DNA of 64,000 nucleotides from Morella rubra (Eukaryota > Streptophyta > Magnoliopsida > Fagales > Myricaceae), in NCBI GenBank assembly GCA_003952965.2, contig CM025850.1, forward strand, positions 3,876,746 to 3,940,745, read 5' to 3'. Numbering within the stretch: the first letter of the stretch is position 1; each line of letters starts with the position of its first letter. A program made the position numbers and the translations under genes. This document shows, in pieces, positions 46,651 to 59,200 of the stretch. Under the pieces are notes generated by a model. The model was not told the DNA's origin, ran no database searches, and was given only the letters and a program-made list of their open reading frames with translations.

Positions 46651-47807
46651 ATTGGTTAATCTCTTTTGAAATAAAAATTAATTAAAATTGTACACTAATC
46701 ATTACATGAGTTAATTTTTAAATTAATTTTTGATATTTAAATAATATTAGACATTCTTTTATTCGAACCTATTAAAAAAAATTGTCTTTGGAGCGGCACT
46801 GGTTACACCCAAAAAATCATATAAAAGAACCGTCCACCAATAGGTTCATGTTATAAGGGCATAAAAAGAGGATCTTCTCCACTCACTCGAGATGCAAATA
46901 ACAAACTTTTTACACCTATTGAAATAAAATCTACCATTCTCTGTTGAAAAAGATTCAATTTTAAAGAGGTATTCTAAATTCTCATAGGTATCAGTTAGGA
47001 TTTAATAAAGCAAATCTAATTGTAATAATATCATGCCTTATTTTTATAAGTTAAGATAAAATTTGTTTGACTTGGTAATTACTCATTTTTATTAAATAAT
47101 GTGACCAGCTTTAAATAGTTGGATTTGTTTCTTTTATAACCTGTGCATATAAGAACTTAGAATTTGATTTCTTATAATTGAATCTTTTTCTCCCTTGTTG
47201 TTTCCCTCCCCAAATTTATCCGACTTACTCAAAATTTGCCTTTTAACTCGAGACGTGTACTCAAAATCTGCCTATCAACTAGGTGACCAAAACCGAGAGC
47301 CCATATCTCTTCCTCTACCTAGGGAACTATGGAAAAAGTTATAGAAACTTCAACTCCAGGTTAGGTTAGACATAGATTTTCAGCCGATGACGATTTTGCA
47401 CTAATCGGCTGCTGGTGACAGAGCTGATGGAGAGGGGTGGAAGAAAATCAATCGACTAATAAGTCTTACAAAACAAGAATTACACTGTTCTTGTGGGAAA
47501 TTGCTTGGAACTAGCTACCTTGCAAATCCAATATTGGTAGGACCCTAGCATTGGATTCAAATTTTACTCGCTGCCTCCTCTGCAATAATAGTGAGGAATC
47601 TAATTCATGTGTTTTTACTTCTTACATTATCCTCTGACGACTATTGTATGGAGGGAATCTCCTTGGCCCTTGATTGTACACTCTCTTCGTAGCAGTACAA
47701 TTGCAAACAAAATAAAAATGATATTGGACTTGGATACAACCTTTCGGTTTCTCTCCTAATCATGTGATAGATTTTATTCGGTTTTCGGCTATAACAGTTG
47801 AGAGATA

Positions 47808-47962
47808 CTATTTGGTATGCAGTTGAAACTCTACAAGCCGAATACAAGCTGAAGTATTTCTATGAAATACAAAGCCATTTATGTCGGTGCTGAAAAGCCC
47901 AAACTCTAAACATGAATTCAAATCGCATCCTGAAAACGGTGAAAAAAACCTTTTGAGTTTCG
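47808..47962 (-). mobile_element. Small fragment of the same LINE family as 49276-54740
   Basis: 'actctacaagccgaatacaa', 'gaaatacaaagccatttatg' and 'aaacatgaattcaaatcgca' match, with changes, the large LINE at about 51213-51350, just downstream of its FADD motif. It is a second, very short piece of the reverse transcriptase region. Bases 47963-48290 after it are AT-rich and empty. Confidence 0.6.
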
Positions 47963-48289
47963 AATTTATTTTGATTTCACCCCTTTTTTTGGGCATTTAC
48001 ATTAAGGTATTTTTTTATATATAAAATTATTTTTTAAGTAAAATCTACATTTGAATAAAGAAAAAATCATTTTAGATATAAAAATATTTTGCAATGTTTG
48101 ACACACTTAATGATTTTGTATTTGAATAAATTTTTTAATATGTGATATAGATTAAATAATTAGGCTCTACAAGAAATAAAAAATCTTATCCATCAAATTT
48201 TTATGATGTGACATGGAAATGAAAAAAATATAAAATATAGAAATATAAAAAATTCAAAAAATAAAAATAAAATGATATATAAAAAAAGT

Positions 48290-49262
48290 AATAATTTACT
48301 GAGTTTCAAGATATGTTCTTTCTTTCACTTGTGTATGATCTCTTTATTATTTTTTATTTTTTACAATATTAGTGGGCATATCTTACATAAAAACGGATTT
48401 TTCTAGTTTTGAACTCCATATTGTTTTAGGATCTCATTTAATACTATGGTTTTAAACTTTTTATGAACTTTACATTGGAGAAAAAATTGAAGTTCATTGG
48501 ATATTTTTCAATTTGTAACTCATATTTGCATGGTCTAATTTTGAAAAAGATAGCCCAACGTGAAGGCCGTACAATATTTAATGCTCAGATTTTTGCGTTT
48601 ATATTTTTTTATTGGTTTTTGCATTAATTTAAAAAGAGTTATGGACAGCCCTGCGGCCCTAGTACCCTACACAAATAAGGACAAAAACAAGTAAAACAAA
48701 GAGACGCCAAGGAAAAATAAAAAGTAAAACAAAGGGACCCAACAGGAAAAATATAGGAGATCTCTGGCCAAAAAGAACAAAAAAGCAAATTGTAAATAGA
48801 AATTGACCTTGTTGGACATAAAAGAAATTCAAATAGACACCAACTCCAAAGGAATAAAAAGAAAAAGAAATACGTACGTGATACCTTTATCAACGCCAAA
48901 AAATAAAATATATATATATTGAATTTACTATCCATGGCAGTAACGGCGGTTTGCGTCGTCTCTCTAACAAAATGACGCCATCTGGATTCTCGTCACCCGA
49001 AATGACTTCTTTAACCTCCGCTGCTGAACTTGACTTCGAAGTAACTCGTAGGCATAGCTCTCAATCTTCTAAGCCCAAACCCTTGAATCTCTTCGTAGCA
49101 GCAAATAACATGAGAGTTTGCGGTTTAAACCGTTCGCGCTGAAATCACAAAATCATCGTCTTTTATATTAAAGTTTCTAATGCAAAAAACCAGCGGAACG
49201 GCTTCGTTTTTGCAGTTCACAATTCCTCTTCAGCGTCTAAGACTTACGTGTCTCATATGCAT
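48290..49262 (+). pseudogene. TAM41 5'-end duplicate, copy B (promoter and leader only)
   Basis: Collinear with 55255-56160 upstream of the complete gene, including 'cacttgtgtatgatctcttt', 'tttacattggagaaaa', the 'atgacgccatctggat' leader and 'ccagcggaacggctt'. Similarity ends at about 49262, at the leader's end. A LINE 3' tail starts at 49276 and no TAM41 coding exon follows. A leader frame opening MTPSGFSSPEMTSLTSAAEL is present in copies B and C, but is interrupted in C, so it is probably untranslated. Confidence 0.7.
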
Positions 49263-49632
49263 AACCGTGCCTTCCTTTTTTTTTTTTGAATAAACTGGCC
49301 GAAGCCAGCAACTGCCATTAAACTAGAAGAGTTAAAAAAACAATACAAAGTATAATAAGACACAACACAAACTAAGGAGGGTCACACCCCTCAGAGACAC
49401 AAGGCAGTCTAAACGAGACCCATGGAACTCTGGAAAGCATCCCTCCCGTAGAGAGGAAGCAGCCCATTGACAAAGGGAGTGTGCATCACTATTCGCACAC
49501 CAAGGAACAAACAAACACTCAAAATCCGGGAAGACAGCAAACTGAGATTTTATATTGGAGACAGTGGATTCAATCTTCCAAGGACAATCCTGAAGATATC
49601 TAGCTACAGCATATCACAATGAGAGAATCGCC

Positions 49633-52600
49633 CTAAAAAAGAACCTGCCTCCAGGAACAAGTAGATGCCACTTGAATGCCCAGCCATAATGCCTCTGCCT
49701 CACCCACAGTGGGATCAACAGAACAAAGCTTCCGCGTTTCCGCATGTAAAATGATACCCCCGTAATCCCGACAAATACAAGCTGCCATAGAAAAAGAAGC
49801 TCTCACAGCCACATCAACATTAACTTTAATCACCCCAGGTGCGGGTGGTTTCCAAGCCAAGGATTGGGTCACAGAATTAAGTGCCCATGCATCCAAATGT
49901 TGAATGCAAAGCTGTCGAAGATGCTGGGCCAAAAGCCAAGGGTCCACACAAGAGTCACCATGAACCACTTTATTGCGCTCAAACCAGACCATATCAAGAG
50001 CAAGAGCCGCATAGAGCTGAAAGTGATGTTGCTCTGCTCGCGGGATGCCAATGATGTTGGGTTTCAGAATGACAGAAATCCATTGGTCACAAGGAAAACC
50101 CATAAATCGGTTAAAATCGACGTACCAAGGAGCTGAGTGCCATAAAGCTCTACTATAGGAGCAGTCCAAGAATAAGTGGGACAAAGATTCATCTAAAACT
50201 CCACACAACGGGCAGAGACAATTAGGTGTGGCATCAGAAGAAATAATGGCCGCAACTCGAGTTCGTGTAGGAAGAATATTCTAGGCGATTTTCCACAATA
50301 ACAAACGCACCCGGGCATGAACTTTAAGCTTCCAAAGCTCCTCCTATTGTTGCTCAGTAAGGGGACTTGCATCTTCATTAAATGGAGGGACGAGGTGATC
50401 ATACATAGATTTGGTAGAGTAACGATCCGAGTTATCCAGTACCCAAATCCAACGATCAGACAAGCCATTCAGATGAAGCGGAAGGTGCAAAATATGTTGC
50501 ACAGTATCCTCATCAAAGCGCTGATAGAGCAACTGCCGATCCCACTGACGTGTTAAAGGTGAAATAAGGGAGCTTACATACTCTTGTGACCAATTTAGGC
50601 TGGTATACTCCCGAGGTCGGGGAGAAAAGTCAGGTAGCCCAATAACGCATGGGTCCTGCCATATTCGAGTAGTTTCACCATTACAAATCTGACGACATGC
50701 CCCAGCACGTAAATGAGGAAGTAACCTAAGAATTCCATGCCAAACCCAAGTAGCTTGGGCATCCCAAATCTGACCGTGTCGTAAATATTTAGCAGTACAA
50801 ATAGACACCCAAAGAGGAGTTTCAATAATTAGCATCCATCCAAGTCTCCCCAGCAGAGCGAATCCCAAGCCCCCCCAACACCTTAGGAAGACACATAGAC
50901 TGCCAGGATTTGAGAGTTAAATGGTGCTGTCGATGGGGTCAAAAGCCCACCAGAAGTCTTTCAAATGTTTGTTAATAGAGGCACACCAACTAGTAGGGAA
51001 CATCAGAGAACTCATGTAGTATGAGGGCATAGTGGTAGCCACTGAAGAAACCAAAGTAGTACGCCTTGCCTGTGACAATAATTTGGCCTTCCACCCAAAG
51101 ATACGGTTTAGAATACGATCACGTAGATCATCCAAGACAAGCATTTTCACCCGGGGAAAAATAAGCGGGAGACCAAGATGACGCATCTTGGCAGGCATAT
51201 GAGGCAGTTGAGAGACTCTACAAGCCGAATAGCAAGCTGACCAGTCACATTTCTACTGAAATACACAGCCGATTTATGTCGATTGAGTAGCTGACCTGAA
51301 CAGCCCATTTACTTTTCTAAACATGAATTCAGATGATCGGCATCCTGAGAGCAAGCCGGTAAGAAAAACAACACATCGTCAGCAAAAAATAAATGAGTAA
51401 GAGAGGGGGTTGCAGAATTTATTTTAGGGTTAAATACACTTTGGATCATGATGTATTATTTTTGACAACCCCTTAACTTGGACCCGCAAAATTGAATGAA
51501 TTCCGTCAAAAATAGATTGTCATACGCAACCAATCCCCGGCCCAATGTGTTAAAAATGTGCCCCTCTGCCTTTATGAATTTCAAAATGTGATAAAACTTT
51601 GGATCAATCCCCAAGATGTTGCAAATTGGCCAAATGGACTACCTTGAAGCAGAATAGAGAAATGGGTGTAGTAATACATTTCTCTATCCATGAGATCCAT
51701 TGTGGGGCAAAACCAAAGTTATGGAGAATAGCGAGGAGGAATGCCCATTTGACACGGTCATATGCCTTCGCCATATCTCGTTTGATTGCCATCCATCCTG
51801 TGCGGCCAGATTTGTGTTTCATGCTGTGAAAAAGCTCAACTGCTACCAAGTAATTATCTTGGATATGACTACCAGGTACAAATGCGAGCTGAAATGGAGA
51901 GATGAGATTACGAAGCAGAGGTTTTAAGCGATCAGCAAGCAATTTAGCAATAAATTTATACAGCACATTACACAGACTTATGGGACAGAAATCAGCAGGA
52001 GTCATCGGCTGTTCAATTTTGGGGATTAAAACCAAGTGCGTATGATTAATTTCAGAAGGCAATGCACCAAAAATAAAAAAAGTCTTAATCATGGCTACAA
52101 TGTCATCCCCAATAATACTCCAACATGAAGTAAAAATGTAGAAGTTATACCATCGGGCCCCGGTGCCTTGTTTGGATTCAGCTTCTTAAGGACAGCAAAA
52201 ATTTCAGATGAGGACGAGACTGCACACAATGCCGCATTCTGTTCCTGTGAGATACAGGGTTGAATTAACCCTTCAAGGTCCCACGGAAAGGATGGGGAAG
52301 AGGTTGTGTAAAGATCTTGGAAATAAGCCAATAAAGAGTGACCAACTTTCTGTCTCCCAGAGAGCCATTGACCACCAGCAAGCTTGAGACGGGCAATATT
52401 GTTTCGGCATTGCCTAGGGATAGTGGAAGCATGGAAATATCGAGTATTTAATTCGAACGAAGTTAACCATTGTGCCCGGGATTTCTGGCGCCGTAGAATT
52501 TCCTCCTTCCGTAATTGTTCGTCTAAGGCTAGATGTAAGGTATGTAATATCGCCAAATTATCAACTGATGGATACATTTGTTGGCGATGCAAAATCTCTG

Positions 52601-53514
52601 TTTGAATGGTCCGGATTTGAATCTGAATATGTCCAAACCACTGCGATTCCATTGTTGCAGAGCCCTCTTGGTTGCAAGAAGTTTCTGAAAAAGTCTAGAC
52701 CCGGGTCGCCCTTGTCAAGGTACTTGCCATGCCTTTTCAACCACGCCATAAAAAGAATGGTCCCGTAACCAAAAGAGTTCAAACTTGAATGGCCGCGGAA
52801 GATGAGTTTCAAAACCCCAGAGATGGAGAAATATGGGTTTATGGTCAGATTGCGAAATAGGGCTATGGGTAATACTAGCATTAGGAAATTGCAACCTCCA
52901 AGCAATACTACTGATACCGCGATCAAGTTGCTCGTTAATGTGGGCATCACCTGAGCAGCCATTGTCCTAGGTGAATTTAGGCCCAGAGTAACCAAGATCC
53001 ATAGCCCCCTGAGAATCTATAAAGTGATAAATTCCATGGGTGGAAGAAGCGCGAAATGCACGCCCCCCCTCTTTTCATGGGCAAAGATAAGGTCATTAAA
53101 ATCACCAATGCACATCCATGAAGATAGGCCATTAGATACCATATTCGACAGCAAGGCCCAAAATGTCAGTTTGTCTTGCGAAGGGGTCGGCCCATAAACA
53201 AAATACATAGGATAGTCTTCCATGGATACCCCTGGATGCACCACAACAGACAAGATATGGGTGGAAATATAACGAACATCAACATGAATATTCGGTCTTC
53301 ATAATAAACCCAGTCCTCCACGAAGACCTGCTGAAGATATGGATACAAAATACTGAAATCCCAGACGAGGAGCAACACGAGTAAAAGCAGCCTCAAAGAG
53401 CTTAGTCTCCATCACAAACATAATAGCAGGGTCAATCCTCTGCACTAAAGCCCGCAAGGCTCGAACTGCAAGGCCGCGGGCAAGGCCTCTACAATTTCAT
53501 GAAATAGTCATCAT
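49633..53514 (-). pseudogene. LINE ORF2 (endonuclease, reverse transcriptase, zf-RVT, RNase H), decayed
   Basis: The start is near 53514 with MMTIS; a TGA replaces the Trp of the endonuclease motif SWNCRG. Further endonuclease text is VYGPTPSQDKLTFWALL, CIGDFNDLI and SDHKPI (about 53200-52830). Reverse transcriptase follows: NPNKAPGPDGITSTF (about 52180), IPKIEQPMTPADFCPISLCN (about 52000), MAIKRDMAKAYDRVKW (about 51790), and FADDVLFF with the catalytic Asp pair near 51390. zf-RVT is CPLCGVLDESLSHLFLDC near 50200. RNase H is VNVDVAVRASFSMAACICRD, with GEAEALWLG, near 49780-49650. Several frame changes and stops separate these blocks, and part of the reverse transcriptase between about 51610 and 51410 is lost around the inserted foldback element. 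Confidence 0.8.
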
Positions 53515-54516
53515 GGCGACTGTGGGGGCAGTACAAGGCCTGCCACCCCGGCCTGGTTCTCAGAAGAGTCAGTAGTAATCATCAAAGGGAAATGAGGACA
53601 CTTACGCATCTTCTTCAAAGAAATATGGGCTGAGTTACTGTTGGGTTTACGGCGAGATGGCTGGCAAGACTTGTTTCGGCGAAGCTGTGCAAGGGTTGGG
53701 TTGGCATCTGAAAAAGTGAGTTCTCTTTGGACACGAGTCCTTTTCCAATTGCCTGCCTCCATACTAACCCCAAATTCACATCCCAAGTGTTTAAAAGACT
53801 GACAATTGCTCTTGGAGGGTTTCAATTCTTTCTCATATCGCACCATCTCAGCCAACCAAATATCCTTCGTGGTGGGAGACATAGAGGAAGTGTTCGAGGC
53901 TAGAGATAAAGGCGTTTCAGGGACAAGCAGATCCTCCCCATCTTTAACACCCAAAGGATCTACTGTCACTAGGCTATCCCTGGTATTGGGTAAAGTAGCG
54001 TTCATAGTCTGGGCCTCTGTCCTAGGAGACGGCCCATTCAGCAAAGCATCCGACCCAATTTCTTGGATGCTAGTTATTTCGGAGACCTGTGGCCTAAAGT
54101 GGCGCACCTTAAGCTCTGAGTTTTAGAGGATTGGATCAGGCCCATTAGGAGGTGAACTCAAACACACAACTAAAGTGCAGGAACTGAGGGTGAAAAGCGC
54201 TGTTGTGGGGTCAGGGAGGATATTAGGGGGATTACCCGAACGAGAAGCGTGTGGGCCCCAGGTCACCGCAAATGGAGTTTCTACCTGGCACTTCATGAAT
54301 CTGCATATCACGAGCAAAAAACCAAGTCGCACGAATAGCTTCCGACACTGCAGAGCGATATTGAATGCGCTTGGCAATCAAACAGCCCAACAACATATGA
54401 CTTGCCTTACGCGCTGCTTTAACAGGGTCCTCCACAAGGTGCCGACTTAAGTCATCCCAAGACATTTGTTGGGTTTGGGTAATAATGCGATCCGACTCCT
54501 CATTCAGGTTCTCCAT
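53511..54516 (-). pseudogene. LINE ORF1, decayed
   Basis: The ATG at 54516 opens MENLNEESDRIITQTQQMSW, and the frame continues with SEAIRATWFFARDMQIHEVP, resembling the DUF4283-type N-terminus of plant LINE ORF1 proteins. After a frame break near 54230 and a stop near 54124 a long frame (54107-53511) continues with a Ser/Thr-rich, then basic segment (NWKRTRVQRELTFSD, LRRNKSCQPSRRKPNSNS), plausibly for nucleic-acid binding. No CCHC knuckle was seen. ORF2 begins within a few bases of its end. Confidence 0.55.
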
Positions 54517-54740
54517 ACGGATGTTAAAGACCAGGCTGGCAGAAGAGAATAGGTAAACAGAGGAAGTGGAAATGTATACAGAGGATGGACGAAGAAAGAG
54601 TAGGAGATGAAGGAAGAGAGATAAAGGAGTTGTAGCGAAGGAGGGAGGCAGTGGAAAGAGAAAGGAAAAGGAAAAGAGCAAGGCTCAGATATCTCTCGGG
54701 AAGCGAGCAGAAAAAGGCTAGAGGTTTTACTGGGGGTTTG

Positions 54741-55254
54741 TGAAACTTTTGCAACGCTACATACAGATATTAAAATTTTTGAAATGTATTTATCTCGTCC
54801 AAAATTTGAAGTTTCTAAAAATTTGGACAAATGAATGCTACCTCTAACTCGTAAACGAAGACTTCATTAATTTGTTATTTTTTGGTCATCTAGTTTTGTA
54901 CACCTTCTCTTAAATCGGATAATTTTAATAACAACGGAAAAAACAAAAAAGAGAGTCACGGGAGTTGAGGGGATTATAAGGAGGAAACAATATCATCAAA
55001 AGGTATACAAGCACCGGTGCTTTTTTGCTATGGGCCAGGCCCGGTTTACCCATCACCATCTATTCCAAAACCTATTGCTTATACATCTAAGCCTTATAGT
55101 GCAATCGATTTCAAGATTCGTTCACCGAATTTTCCTTATGATATCGAAAATAGAGAAAGATCCATTTCTCTTAATAATTTTCTTAGTGTATTACCGAAGA
55201 AATATCTATATCTAATTTGATTCCGAATTTTGACTTCGAAACTCTAATAATCTA
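54741..55254. other. Sequence between LINE 5' end and TAM41 upstream region
   Basis: No gene recognised. Two overlapping plus-strand frames at 55017-55220 have no family resemblance. Confidence 0.45.
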
Positions 55255-56197
55255 CAAAAATATATTCTTTCTTCCACTTTGTGTATGATCTCTTTATTTA
55301 TTTTGTTTTACAATAATAGTGGGTATATCTTACATAAAAAGGGTTTTTCTAGTTCTGGACTCCATATTGTTTTAGATCTCATTTAATTTTATAATTTTCA
55401 ACTTTTTATTAAGCTTTACATTGGAGAAAAAATGATATTCATTAGATATTTTTCAATTTATTACCTAAATTTGATGATTCAATTCAGATAAAGATAATTC
55501 TAGGTATAACTATATTTAACATTCATATTTTTGAGCTTAATATTTTTTTTGTAGGTTTTTACATTAATTTAAAAAGAGTTCTGGACAGCCCTACACAAAA
55601 AAAGTAAAACAAAGGCACCCAACAGGAAAAAATATAGAAGATTCCTGTGCCAAAAAGAAGTAAATTGTAAATAGAAATTGACGTTGTTGGACATAAAAAT
55701 AAATAAAAATAGACACTAACTCCAAAGGAATAAAAAGAAACAGGTACGTGAGTACCTTTATCAACCCAAAAATAATTAAAAAAAGACAGCTATCATTTTT
55801 CATTGCTGATATATATATTTACTATCTTGGCAGTAACGGCGGGTCGCTTCGCCTCTCTAACAAAATGACGCCATCTGGATACTCTCATCACTACGAAATG
55901 ACTTCTTTAACCTCCGCCGCTGAACTAACTCGAAGTAACTCGTAGGCATAAATCTGAATCTTCTACCCAAACCCTTTGAATCCTTCGTAGCAGAAAATAA
56001 CGTGTAAGTTTGTGGTTTAAACCGTTCGCGCTGAAATCACAAAATCATCGTCTTTTATATACGAAGTTTATAATGCGAAAAGCCAGCGGAACTGCTTCGC
56101 TTTTGCAGTTCAGCTGTTTTTCCTCTTCAGCGTCTAAGGCTTACGTGTCTCATATGTATGGTTGCTTGTGATTGTGTTTTTTTTTTTTTTTTTGCAG
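55255..56197 (+). promoter_or_regulatory. TAM41 upstream region, leader exon and leader intron
   Basis: This is the parent or sister of copies A (5927-7204) and B (48290-49262). A leader with 'cagcggaactgcttcg' ends near 56155, where GTATGG gives a plausible donor. A long T-run and 'gcag' at 56194-56197 give the acceptor. The leader ATG at 56073 reads MRKASGTASLLQFSCFSSSA. A phase-0 donor (TAC|GTGTCT) would splice it to NKLLFGIAGVV-MDKADF and would resemble a mitochondrial presequence. Copies A and B do not keep that frame, so I treat it as leader sequence. Confidence 0.55.
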
Positions 56198-56230
56198 AAT
56201 AAACTCCTATTCGGAATTGCTGGTGTCGTG

Positions 56231-59200
56231 ATGGATAAAGCCGACTTTCAAAGTTTTCTGAAGGTTCTCCCCCCTGTAGAATTCTGCTGTGTCTATGGCT
56301 CAGCTCTTCATCCAAACAATCTTGACAAGGTTTTACTTTGTTCTTGCCTTATTACTTACTTTTGCTCTTCCTAAATGCAAGCATTTTTTTGTTCGTTCTT
56401 TTTCTTTTTTCTTGCTTTGGACTAATGAATTCTTGCACTCTAGTCAACCATGGTAGATTACATTCTTGGAGTATCAAATCCAGAGCAATGGCATTCGCAG
56501 GTAAGTTTTAAATTTGAGCCCTTTCTGCATTTCCTTGTAAGGAACAAAGACTGTTGATATTTCCTCTGAATTTAACATTACTCGTTCACAATCCAGAATC
56601 TAAAAATGAACAAAAATCACTATGCCTCATGGTTAGCGCACCTTGGCGGCGCAAAACTGGTTTGCTCTCAGGTTTTGGTCACACTTTATCTGATGCTATA
56701 TGTTGGTTCGTTGTGTTAGATCACTGAAATTGCAGACGAAATTGGTGTAGGAGTACACTTCAACCCTTTTGTCAGTTGGAATAACAAGGTATTGACCATT
56801 CAATTGCTGAACTCACGAGCTGTGTCTGTGACTGTGTGAGCATTTTACAGTATCTGTTAGCATTTTATGTGCATTAAAATTTGGCTTATGTCCTGATATG
56901 GGCATGTACTGTCCTCCGAATAATTTCCTGCAATTGTCTCATATAAGCACATTTAACAGATGCTCAAATATGGGGTCGTTCGAATGCATGACTTGATTCA
57001 GGACATAATAAATTGGGAGAGATTCTACTTGAGTGGTCGTTTACAGAAGCCGGTATGTCCTACCTTAGTGCTTTTGGAAACTTCCTTTTTTTTTTTCTTT
57101 TTTTCTTGTCTCCAATTCATTTCTTCTACTTTCTACCTAACGTTTTTATGTCAATCATCATTATATGCTGCCTAGGAGAACATATTGCAAAGTTGATATT
57201 AATAATTTCAAAATGTTTTCAGGTCCAACTTACCTTTCCAAAGGAGAAATAAAAAATTAAAAAGTAGCTGGGCGAGAAATCTTTTGGCCTTATCACATTC
57301 GTTCCTTTTCATCAATTAAGTAAATATTTTTGCTGTTGTTGACTCCCGGCATTATGTGATTCGTTGTTTAGTGGCATCTGCACGTCCTGGGTTCCATTTC
57401 AATCCTGCATAAATATGTCAATATAGAGGTTTTGACTCATATAGTGTCTTTATAAGATCAAATTAATAGGTACTCTTTCTGTCTGCTGCTGATGTCCTAT
57501 AATGTCTCATCTTCTAAATTGCTTGTGTTGGCTGTCTTAAACTTCCTCTGCATTGAATTTTCGTCATAGTCTGGGTCTGTGATCATAAACATGGTCTTTC
57601 TGATTAGTTTCTTTGATATCTGAATCTCAAGCAAGTTTCATATGTTCATACAGGTTTGTATTCTCGTGGATAATCTGGATATAGAAAAAGTAAATTCTGC
57701 TAATTTGAGGGCTGCAATTTCTGCTTCCCTACTCCTTTTGCCACCGAAGTTCACTGAGGTTTGCTCATTCTTCAGTCTTTGATCATTGTGGAATTACCAC
57801 AATTCATAGTTATTTGTTCTTGCAGGAGGATCTATATGCCAAAATATGTAGCCTCTCTTACATGGGCGATTTGCGTATGCTTTTTGCAGAGGACAGAAAT
57901 AAGGTAAAGCTTGACAAAGCTCAAAAAGATCTTCAGTGGGAAACTGCTTCTAGTCTTTCATAGTATTAGCATTGTTATTCTTGCCCGATTCTTTGCATAT
58001 ACATGGTAAATCAGGTAGAATTATATGTTCTCTGATTTGTAATAAATTTGTTACTAAGTCATCCAAACTTAAGGACTACTTCAAGTGATTGATTTTTTGC
58101 CAGATATAAGTTCTAGAGTTTAACTATTTCTATGCAAGACAGAGTATAGAGTTTAACTATTCCTACAGGAACTTTCTTCTGTGCTAATTTTTGGCCTCCA
58201 CGTCCTCACTTGTTTCTCTGTCGTAACTTCTTGTTAGGTTTCTATTTTTTTTTAATTATATGTTTTAATTGCTACTTTTTATCAGAATATTATTGCAAGT
58301 TATAATTTGTAAGGCACTCCCTTGGCAAAAGGAGGAACATTGTTTAGGAAAAGGTCATTTGTTCTTATGAATGTACAGTTGTTCACGAATATAACCTGCC
58401 CAGGTGAAGAAGATTGTACAGGGGCAATTTGGGTTATTCCAGTCAAGGTATAAGCCATTTCTCAAAGAGTATGAGGTGAAAGAGTTGTTGAGACTCACGT
58501 CATCTGGAACTCATCAAACACATATTTCTCAGGTCTGTGAGATCCTCAAGTTCTGAACTAAAAGTTGATTAAATATGTTTTCTTTGATTTCTTAAGTCAT
58601 ATTCTAGAGAGCCCTGAATGTTTTAACCTCATCAAGCTGCTTAATGAAACACATATGTTTGGGTCCTTGAACTCAGCCATGACGTACTTGTAAAGTTGAG
58701 CAAATAAGTTTCAGCTCCTTTTCCTAGTGTAGTCCTCCTAAGGCAAGCAATGCTTATGTAAGAAGTAGTATAAATGTTTTGCTGGGAGCTAGCCTATTCG
58801 TTACGGGGAATCAATGATGTTTCTTTGCAAACCAGATATTTGCAGTGCTTTTTGTCTTTTGTGCCCTCATCTCCATGAAGCAGTTGAAATTCCAGCATAA
58901 AGTAAAAAACTAGTTAATCGAGTACTTAATGATTCATTACTTGAAGCTATATTCTAGTTTGAGCTTCTGAAAAGTGCTTAGTTTTTTAAAAATTATGATA
59001 TTTTGTCTCCAGCTCAATGTCAATTTCCTCTGTCTTTTTCTTTTTTGAATTCATGCATGGATAGGAGTTCCTCTTCTTATAATATGAGATTTCATGCAGA
59101 GAGGCATCAAAATATGTATAGATAATATTCTCATTTCCAGAGTCCGTTCCATAGTTTAAATGCCTTTTTACTTCTTAGAACAGGATTGCAGCTTATCACT

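Larger units (their letters stand above)
49276..54740 (-). mobile_element. L1-type LINE, nearly full length, broken
   Basis: On the minus strand the element runs from about 54740 (5' leader) to an A-tail seen as 12 T at 49276-49287. Its order is an ORF1-like frame, an AP endonuclease, a reverse transcriptase, a zf-RVT and an RNase H, the layout of plant L1 elements with an RNase H tail. ORF2 is cut by stops and frameshifts, and a foldback element has entered the reverse transcriptase (about 51424-51600). It lies just past the TAM41 leader copy B. I could not match a target-site duplication. It cannot move by itself as it stands. Confidence 0.85.

Noticed and set aside
49864-50556. Plus-strand frames across the LINE
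   Set aside because: They lie opposite the LINE ORF2 zf-RVT and RNase H coding sequence and have no family resemblance of their own.
55017-55220. Possible organellar DNA insertion or small gene
   Set aside because: Two overlapping frames were examined; neither resembles a plastid or mitochondrial protein I know, and no RNA gene is visible.
56073-56155. Leader ATG of TAM41 as the true start
   Set aside because: The frame is not kept in the two duplicate leaders and depends on a weak donor; the conserved family N-terminus begins at MDKADF. It remains a possible alternative.
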